A stretch of DNA of 28,854 nucleotides from a virus: positions 1 through 28,854 of the IMG/VR virus record IMGVR_UViG_3300042894_003656, one strand, 5' to 3'. The notes below the pieces were generated by a model. The model was not told the DNA's origin and did no database searches. It saw nothing but the letters and a program-made list of their open reading frames with translations. Both the position numbers and the translations under genes were made by a program. Positions within the stretch are counted from its first letter, which is position 1, and every line of letters begins with the position of its first letter. Positions 23,632-28,854 of this stretch are shown piece by piece.

Positions 23632-23675
23632 TATTTATTATTAAACATCATCCCGGATAGTGAAGGGTCAAACAT
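23631..23675 (+). promoter_or_regulatory. ATATTTAT octamer and short leader of collagen-like fibre gene
   Basis: The octamer at 23631-23638 overlaps the previous stop and ends 37 bases before ATG 23676. The leader contains CCCGGATAGTGAAGGG (23652-23667), with only a weak 3-base CCC/GGG stem, and AAGGG at 23663-23667 could serve as a weak Shine-Dalgarno 8 bases before the ATG. Confidence 0.4.
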
Positions 23676-26600
23676 ATGAGCAATGAATTTATAATTAAAA
23701 ATGGCTTTATAGCCAAAGGAGATTCAACCGTAACCGGATCATTAACAGCAACCGGTGGAATCACAGGATCATTATCAGGTAACGCAACATCAGCTTCTTA
23801 TGCTGTAACTGCCTCATATGCTTTCTTTGCCCAAACACCAACATCGCAAGGTACCCAAGGAACACAAGGTTTAACAGGACCACAAGGTACTACTGGACCT
23901 CAAGGTACAACTGGTGCACAAGGAACTACCGGAACACAAGGACCTACCGGACCTCAAGGAACAGACGGTACTCAAGGAACAACAGGTGCACAGGGTACTA
24001 CAGGTGCACAGGGTACAACTGGTACACAAGGACCAACTGGTCCACAGGGAGCTACAGGTGCACAGGGTACAACAGGACCTCAGGGTACAACAGGTGCTCA
24101 AGGTACAACTGGTACACAGGGTACTCAAGGTATTCAAGGTATTCAAGGTACTAATGCAACAACATCAATAACAAACAACGTAAATAATTACGTAGTAACA
24201 GCAACTGGAGGTCCAACACCATTTAATGGTGAAGCAAATTTACAATTTGACGGAAATACATTGACTATTTCTGGATCTGGATCAACATTATTTGATGTTT
24301 TAGGATCTCAAGGTCAATTATTCTCTGTAACAGATGATTTAACCGGAACTTTATTTACTGTAAGTGATATTTCAGGTTTACCTATTTTACAGGTAGATTC
24401 AACAGATACTGTTACTATGGGTACTTTTGGATTAAATACCTTAGTAGTTTCAGGTTCTCAAATTTACACAAACCAATTACCTAGTTCAGCAGACACAACT
24501 GTTGTTACATTTAATACAACAACTAAAAAATTAGGTTACAACACAGTAGCAGGTCCTACTGGACCGCAAGGTGCTACTGGAGCCCAGGGAACAACTGGAG
24601 CACAAGGTACAACTGGAACTCAAGGTCCTACAGGACCTCAAGGAACTACCGGAACACAAGGTACAACGGGTGCTCAAGGTACTACCGGAACACAAGGTCC
24701 TACAGGCCCACAAGGAACAGATGGTACTCAGGGAACAACAGGAGCTCAAGGTCCTACTGGTCCTCAAGGTACAACTGGCGCTCAGGGAACAACTGGTACG
24801 CAAGGTCCAACAGGGCCTCAAGGAACAACAGGTACTCAAGGTCCTACAGGACCCCAAGGAACAACTGGTACTCAAGGTACAACAGGTCCGCAAGGAACTA
24901 CTGGTGCTCAAGGAACAACTGGAGCACAAGGTACTCAAGGAACACAAGGTATTCAAGGTACTCAAGGTATCTTTGGACCCGTAGCCGGTGCCGCTAACCA
25001 AGTAGTTTATAAAGATGGATCAAATAACCCAGCAGGTTCAAATAGCTTTGTGTTTGATGGAACTAATGTCGGTATAGGAACTTCTAGTCCAAGTGCCCTA
25101 CTGCACGTATCACAACCATCTGCAAATACTATTTTCAGATTAGGTAATAACGCATCATACGACCAGTTTATATACTTCAATGGTGGTAATGATTGGTCGT
25201 TAGGTATGGATTATTCTAATTCTAATGCTTTTGTATTATCCAACGCTTCATCTATCGGTACTAATGATAGATTAGTAGTTACAACTGGAGGTAATGTAGG
25301 TATTGGTACTACTAGCCCAACTGCTAAATTAGAAATTGCAGGATTTTCCACAGGAGCAGGATTAAAATTAAACTACGGTAATTCCTCTGGTACAATTGAA
25401 GCTGTAAACTTTATAGCTAATGGTGGTGCTAATGGTGTTATAGGCATGCAAATGGTAAGTGTTGGAGTAGGAGATTTATGGTTAGGAGGATCAGGAGGAA
25501 GGACATTAACCTTATATAGAGATGGTAACGTCGGAATAGGTACAACAACCCCAACTGCAAAACTCCATATCTCAGGTTCAGCCGGAACCGAATCAGCATT
25601 ATTAGTATACAAATCAGGATCAACAGTAGTAGATATTCAAGGTTCACAAGGTCAATTATTTTCAATTACAGATGATCTAACCGGAACCTTATTTTCAGTA
25701 AATAACATTACTGGTTTACCAGTATTAGAAGTTGATGCAACCAACAAAATAACTATGGGTACTTATGGTGCCAATACTTTAGTTGTTTCTGGTTCTCAAC
25801 TTTATGCAAGTCAATTAACAAACGACAGTGAATTAACTGTTGTAACATATAACACAACAACTAAAAAGTTAAGTTATAATACTATTGCTGGTCCTACTGG
25901 TCCACAAGGTGCAACAGGAGCTCAAGGAACAACAGGAACACAAGGTTCAACTGGTCCACAAGGTACTACGGGTACACAGGGTCCTACAGGTCCACAGGGT
26001 ACAACCGGTGCACAAGGTACTACTGGAACACAAGGACCAACTGGTCCTCAAGGTACAACTGGTGCGCAAGGAACCACAGGAACACAAGGTCCTACAGGTC
26101 CTCAAGGAACTACAGGAACACAAGGTACAACTGGTACGCAAGGACCAACAGGTCCACAAGGTACTACTGGAACACAAGGTACAACTGGTGCTCAAGGCAC
26201 GACAGGTACGCAAGGTCCTACAGGACCTCAAGGAACATCTGCTGCTACTGCAATTACTAATAACGTAGATAATTACATAGTAACTGCAACAGGTAATGGT
26301 CCTACACCGTTTAATGGTGAATCAAATTTAACATTTAATGGAACTACATTAGGATTAACAGGTGTTCTTCAATTTCCTCAAAACCCTCTCGGTCAAACTT
26401 ACGGTAATGGTGTTTCCCTCGTTCCTCCATACATGATTACACAAGGAGCAGGTGACAGTGATGCAATAAGATTGTATGCTGAATCTGCAGCCACTAACCA
26501 AGTAAGTATGGTGTTTGAGGTAAACGATGATATCGAAACTGCTGGTAGTGAGTGGATATGGAGAAATAAACAAACATACACTTCTTATCTTGCAACCACC

Positions 26601-28854
26601 CCTATGCGTCTTAGCGGTGATGGAACATTATATATCTCAAATGCACTTTCAGCAACAACAGCAGTATTGTCTTCAGTTCCTTTAGGTACAACTGAAACTA
26701 ACATCTTAGTTATTGATGGTGGTGGTAATGTAAAATATAGATCAAATTTAAGTTTACAAGGAACACAAGGACCAACGGGACCTCAAGGTGCAACAGGACC
26801 TCAAGGTACCACTGGTACTCAAGGCCCTACAGGACCTCAAGGTACCACTGGAACTCAAGGTACAACAGGAACACAAGGTCCTACAGGCCCACAAGGTACT
26901 ACTGGCTCACAGGGAACAACTGGAACACAAGGACCTACAGGACCTCAAGGTACTACTGGTACTCAAGGAACGACTGGAACACAAGGTCCAACAGGGCCTC
27001 AAGGAACTACAGGTGCACAAGGTGCAACTGGACCACAAGGTACTCAAGGTACACAAGGTATTTTTGGTCCTGTAGCAGGATCGGCAAACCAAGTAGTTTA
27101 TAAGGACGGATCAAATAACCCAGCAGGTTCAAATAACTTTGTATTTAATGGAACTAATGTGGGTATAGGTACCCCAACTCCAACTGCTAAATTACAAGTA
27201 TCTGGCTCATCTAACGTAGTTAACATTGTTGGTTCAGGAAGTATTAGTAATACTACTTTATTCTCAGTAGATGGTAATAATGGTAGATTATTTGAAGTAT
27301 CAGATGACCTATCAGACTCTTTAATGTCTGTAAATACTATTGCTGGTTTACCAGTATTAGAAGTATTTGCAAACAATACTGTAGTAATGGGTACTTTTGG
27401 ACAGAATACATTAGTAGTATCGGGTTCAAATTTATTCGCCAATCAATTACCTAGTACAGCAGATACTGTAGTAGTAACATATAATACATCGACCAAGAGA
27501 CTTGGTTATAACACAGTAGCAGGTCCTACCGGACCAACTGGACCTCAAGGAACAACAGGTCCTCAAGGTACTACTGGTACACAAGGTCCAACAGGACCGC
27601 AAGGAGGAACCGGACCGCAAGGTACTACTGGTACTCAAGGTCCAACAGGTCCACAGGGTACAACAGGAACGCAAGGTACAACTGGTGCTCAAGGTGCAGT
27701 AGGTCCTTTAGGACCTCCAGGTCCACAAGGATCAACAGGCCCTGTCGGCCCTCCTGGTTCACAAGGATCAACAGGCCCTCTAGGCCCTCCAGGCCCACAA
27801 GGATCAACAGGTCCACTAGGCCCTCCAGGTCCACAAGGAACAACAGGTCCTGTCGGACCTCCTGGCTCTCAAGGTACAACAGGTCCTTTAGGTCCTCCAG
27901 GTCCACAAGGATCAACAGGTCCACTAGGCCCTCCAGGACCACAAGGTGCAGTAGGTCCCGTAGGCCCTCCAGGTTCACAAGGTCCAACAGGTCCCGTAGG
28001 CCCTCCAGGTTCACAAGGTACTACTGGTTCACAAGGACCAACAGGACCTCAAGGAACTAGTGCTGCTACGGCAATTACCAACAATGTAAACAATTATCTT
28101 GTAACAGCTACTGGAAACGGACCTACTCCATTCAATGGTGAATCTAATTTAACATTTGATGGTTCAAAATTAACCGTAACCGGTGCTGGAGGAACAGTAC
28201 TTGATGTTCAAGGTTCAGCAGGTCAATTATTCTCAGTAACGGATAGTTTAGTAGGAACATTATTCTCAGTAAATGATGCAACCGGTATTCCAATTTTATC
28301 TGTAGATTCAACAGATACTGTTACTATGGGTACTTTTGGATTAAATACTTTAGTAGTAACTGGATCTCAAATTTATGCTCATCAATTACCAAATAATGGT
28401 GATTTAACAGTAGTAACTTACAATACATCAACTAAAAAATTAGGATACAATACTGTTGCAGGTCCTACAGGTCCTACAGGACCAACAGGTGCCCCAGGAG
28501 CTCAAGGTACAACAGGAACTGCTGGAAGCCCAGGAGGCCCTGGTCCACAAGGTACAACAGGTACAGCAGGAAGCCCCGGAGGACCAGGTCCACAAGGTAC
28601 AACAGGTACAGCAGGATCACCAGGCGGACCAGGTCCACAAGGTACAACAGGTACAGCAGGATCACCAGGAGGTCCTGGACCTCAAGGTGCGACAGGAACT
28701 GCTGGAAGTCCAGGCGGACCAGGTCCACAAGGTACAACAGGAACTGCTGGAAGCCCAGGAGGCCCTGGACCTCAAGGTACAACAGGAACTGCTGGAAGCC
28801 CAGGAGGCCCTGGACCTCAAGGTACAACAGGAACTGCTGGAAGCCCAGGAGGCC
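23676..28854 (+). CDS. Giant collagen-like tail fibre protein, partial (runs off right end)
   Basis: The frame from ATG 23676 stays open to the last base: at least 1726 residues, no stop in the window. Residues 1-57 ([20 protein letters not shown], then [19 protein letters not shown]) form a beta-type N-terminus with segments like those in the 20653 fibre. Then come six uninterrupted Gly-X-Y blocks: 23850-24152, 24552-24974, 25890-26231, 26760-27065, 27522-28052 and 28461 onwards. X/Y are mainly Thr, Gln, Pro and Ala. Globular segments separate them; four carry NVGIGT motifs and four end in the same 80-residue module. Collagen-like triple helices are known in phage fibres, where they make stiff trimeric rods. 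A receptor tip is presumably encoded beyond the window. Antisense frames through the repeats are artefacts. Confidence 0.88.
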   Translation, partial: MSNEFIIKNGFIAKGDSTVTGSLTATGGITGSLSGNATSASYAVTASYAFFAQTPTSQGTQGTQGLTGPQGTTGPQGTTGAQGTTGTQGPTGPQGTDGTQGTTGAQGTTGAQGTTGTQGPTGPQGATGAQGTTGPQGTTGAQGTTGTQGTQGIQGIQGTNATTSITNNVNNYVVTATGGPTPFNGEANLQFDGNTLTISGSGSTLFDVLGSQGQLFSVTDDLTGTLFTVSDISGLPILQVDSTDTVTMGTFGLNTLVVSGSQIYTNQLPSSADTTVVTFNTTTKKLGYNTVAGPTGPQGATGAQGTTGAQGTTGTQGPTGPQGTTGTQGTTGAQGTTGTQGPTGPQGTDGTQGTTGAQGPTGPQGTTGAQGTTGTQGPTGPQGTTGTQGPTGPQGTTGTQGTTGPQGTTGAQGTTGAQGTQGTQGIQGTQGIFGPVAGAANQVVYKDGSNNPAGSNSFVFDGTNVGIGTSSPSALLHVSQPSANTIFRLGNNASYDQFIYFNGGNDWSLGMDYSNSNAFVLSNASSIGTNDRLVVTTGGNVGIGTTSPTAKLEIAGFSTGAGLKLNYGNSSGTIEAVNFIANGGANGVIGMQMVSVGVGDLWLGGSGGRTLTLYRDGNVGIGTTTPTAKLHISGSAGTESALLVYKSGSTVVDIQGSQGQLFSITDDLTGTLFSVNNITGLPVLEVDATNKITMGTYGANTLVVSGSQLYASQLTNDSELTVVTYNTTTKKLSYNTIAGPTGPQGATGAQGTTGTQGSTGPQGTTGTQGPTGPQGTTGAQGTTGTQGPTGPQGTTGAQGTTGTQGPTGPQGTTGTQGTTGTQGPTGPQGTTGTQGTTGAQGTTGTQGPTGPQGTSAATAITNNVDNYIVTATGNGPTPFNGESNLTFNGTTLGLTGVLQFPQNPLGQTYGNGVSLVPPYMITQGAGDSDAIRLYAESAATNQVSMVFEVNDDIETAGSEWIWRNKQTYTSYLATTPMRLSGDGTLYISNALSATTAVLSSVPLGTTETNILVIDGGGNVKYRSNLSLQGTQGPTGPQGATGPQGTTGTQGPTGPQGTTGTQGTTGTQGPTGPQGTTGSQGTTGTQGPTGPQGTTGTQGTTGTQGPTGPQGTTGAQGATGPQGTQGTQGIFGPVAGSANQVVYKDGSNNPAGSNNFVFNGTNVGIGTPTPTAKLQVSGSSNVVNIVGSGSISNTTLFSVDGNNGRLFEVSDDLSDSLMSVNTIAGLPVLEVFANNTVVMGTFGQNTLVVSGSNLFANQLPSTADTVVVTYNTSTKRLGYNTVAGPTGPTGPQGTTGPQGTTGTQGPTGPQGGTGPQGTTGTQGPTGPQGTTGTQGTTGAQGAVGPLGPPGPQGSTGPVGPPGSQGSTGPLGPPGPQGSTGPLGPPGPQGTTGPVGPPGSQGTTGPLGPPGPQGSTGPLGPPGPQGAVGPVGPPGSQGPTGPVGPPGSQGTTGSQGPTGPQGTSAATAITNNVNNYLVTATGNGPTPFNGESNLTFDGSKLTVTGAGGTVLDVQGSAGQLFSVTDSLVGTLFSVNDATGIPILSVDSTDTVTMGTFGLNTLVVTGSQIYAHQLPNNGDLTVVTYNTSTKKLGYNTVAGPTGPTGPTGAPGAQGTTGTAGSPGGPGPQGTTGTAGSPGGPGPQGTTGTAGSPGGPGPQGTTGTAGSPGGPGPQGATGTAGSPGGPGPQGTTGTAGSPGGPGPQGTTGTAGSPGGPGPQGTTGTAGSPGG
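23850..24152 (+). repeat. Collagen-like block I
   Basis: Thirty-three uninterrupted Gly-X-Y triplets plus Gly-Thr, mainly [12 protein letters not shown] and GPT, ending GTQ-GIQ-GIQ. It follows the N-terminal domain directly and is succeeded by the first globular segment starting NATTSITNN. Confidence 0.9.
24312..24551 (+). repeat. 80-codon pre-collagen module, copy 1
   Basis: First of four equal-length modules (others at 25650-25889, 27282-27521 and 28221-28460), each exactly 240 bases and each directly followed by the first Gly of a collagen block. Shared landmarks: [10 protein letters not shown] start, a T(V)[14 protein letters not shown] middle, and a [12 protein letters not shown] end. 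Confidence 0.85.
24552..24974 (+). repeat. Collagen-like block II
   Basis: Forty-seven Gly-X-Y triplets without a break, again [12 protein letters not shown]-rich with one GTD, ending [12 protein letters not shown]. The following globular segment begins [15 protein letters not shown]. Confidence 0.9.
25650..25889 (+). repeat. 80-codon pre-collagen module, copy 2
   Basis: Same length and landmarks as copy 1: [10 protein letters not shown] start, [17 protein letters not shown] in the middle and [12 protein letters not shown] end, directly before collagen block III. Confidence 0.85.
25890..26231 (+). repeat. Collagen-like block III
   Basis: Thirty-eight Gly-X-Y triplets followed by GTS and the segment [12 protein letters not shown], which matches the segments after blocks I and V. 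Confidence 0.9.
26760..27065 (+). repeat. Collagen-like block IV
   Basis: Thirty-four Gly-X-Y triplets ending GTQ-GTQ-GIF. It is preceded by a different sequence ([20 protein letters not shown]) rather than the 80-residue module, and is followed by [15 protein letters not shown] as after block II. Confidence 0.9.
27282..27521 (+). repeat. 80-codon pre-collagen module, copy 3
   Basis: Same length as the other copies; the most divergent start ([14 protein letters not shown]), then [18 protein letters not shown] and [11 protein letters not shown], directly before block V. Confidence 0.85.
27522..28052 (+). repeat. Collagen-like block V
   Basis: Fifty-nine Gly-X-Y triplets, the longest complete block. 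Its second half, 27702-28025, is nine 12-residue (36-base) units of the form GP(L/V)-GPP-G(P/S)Q-G(S/T/A/P)(T/V), the only part of the fibre with GPP triplets. The first half uses the same GTT/GTQ/GPQ repertoire as blocks I-IV. Confidence 0.9.
28221..28460 (+). repeat. 80-codon pre-collagen module, copy 4
   Basis: Same length as the other three copies: [10 protein letters not shown] start, [18 protein letters not shown] in the middle, [12 protein letters not shown] end, directly before block VI. It shares a 47-base identical run (28302-28348) with copy 1 (24393-24439). Confidence 0.85.
28461..28854 (+). repeat. Collagen-like block VI with 45-base tandem repeats, incomplete
   Basis: From 28506 the DNA consists of 45-base units encoding [15 protein letters not shown]: seven complete copies (28506-28820) and a partial eighth cut by the window end. 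Nucleotide identity between units is highest in the last three copies, suggesting recent duplication. The preceding 45 bases encode [15 protein letters not shown]. Confidence 0.9.

Noticed and set aside
23871-26231. Long antisense frames rich in Cys, Ser, Thr and Leu opposite the collagen blocks
   Set aside because: They are the reverse reading of Gly-X-Y repeats; low complexity, no plausible starts or protein-like composition, and they change with the repeat.
23914-27075. Plus-strand frames of Val/Gln/Leu/His/Lys-rich repeats in the collagen region
   Set aside because: They are shifted readings of the same repeats; the collagen frame is continuous from 23676 to the window end and explains the DNA.
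28474-28827. CRISPR-like periodic array at the right end
   Set aside because: The 45-base units are contiguous, have no unique spacers, and encode a perfect collagen-like repeat in the fibre frame.
20653-28854. Diversity-generating retroelement target in fibre genes
   Set aside because: No reverse transcriptase gene and no template/variable repeat pair with adenine-specific changes is visible; repeats here are ordinary module duplications.

Overview
This window reads as part of the late, structural region of a tailed bacteriophage with a contractile-tail, T4-type head module. All convincing genes are on the + strand, tightly packed, often with ATGA or few-base junctions, and AT-rich. The recognisable core is a T4 gp17-type large terminase (3371-4999), gp20-type portal (5024-6958), gp21-type prohead protease (10124-10753), gp22-type scaffold (10892-12259), gp23-type major capsid protein (12278-14005), PhoH ATPase (14079-14792) and neck/tail-completion candidates (14808-18252). 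The host is probably a Gram-negative bacterium: spanin-like genes are present. Bacteroidota is suggested, not proven, by mostly absent Shine-Dalgarno sites, A/T-rich leaders and a signal peptide predicted to be cut just before Gln.

Layout. 1-2694: accessory genes, namely an FAD-dependent dehydrogenase of the COG2509 type, a small unknown, a P-loop kinase and an unknown acidic protein. 2696-3374: two overlapping membrane/coiled-coil genes resembling a spanin pair. 3371-10753: packaging and prohead genes, including a 48-residue very basic protein gene at 8865-9011 that is easy to miss. 10754-10891: structured leader. 10892-14055: scaffold and major capsid, closed by a strong intrinsic terminator. 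14079-18252: PhoH and neck/tail completion. 18254-28854: fibre genes, with two small genes inserted between them.

The fibre region is the most striking part. A 992-residue protein carries nine Asn-Val-Gly-Ile-Gly-Thr modules. The last gene starts at 23676 and is still open at the right edge, so it encodes at least 1726 residues. It has six perfect collagen-like Gly-X-Y blocks separated by globular segments. Four of the six blocks are preceded by an 80-codon module of exactly the same length, and the segments following the blocks alternate between two types. This looks like a long rod built from repeated cap and triple-helix cassettes.

An ATATTTAT octamer lies just upstream of many genes, several times with exactly 14 bases before the ATG, and is a candidate phage-specific late promoter. 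Terminase, portal, scaffold, protease and capsid would build and fill the head, the neck proteins would join it to a tail encoded elsewhere, and the fibres would serve adsorption. No tail sheath, tail tube, integrase, tRNA, CRISPR array or reverse transcriptase was found in the window.
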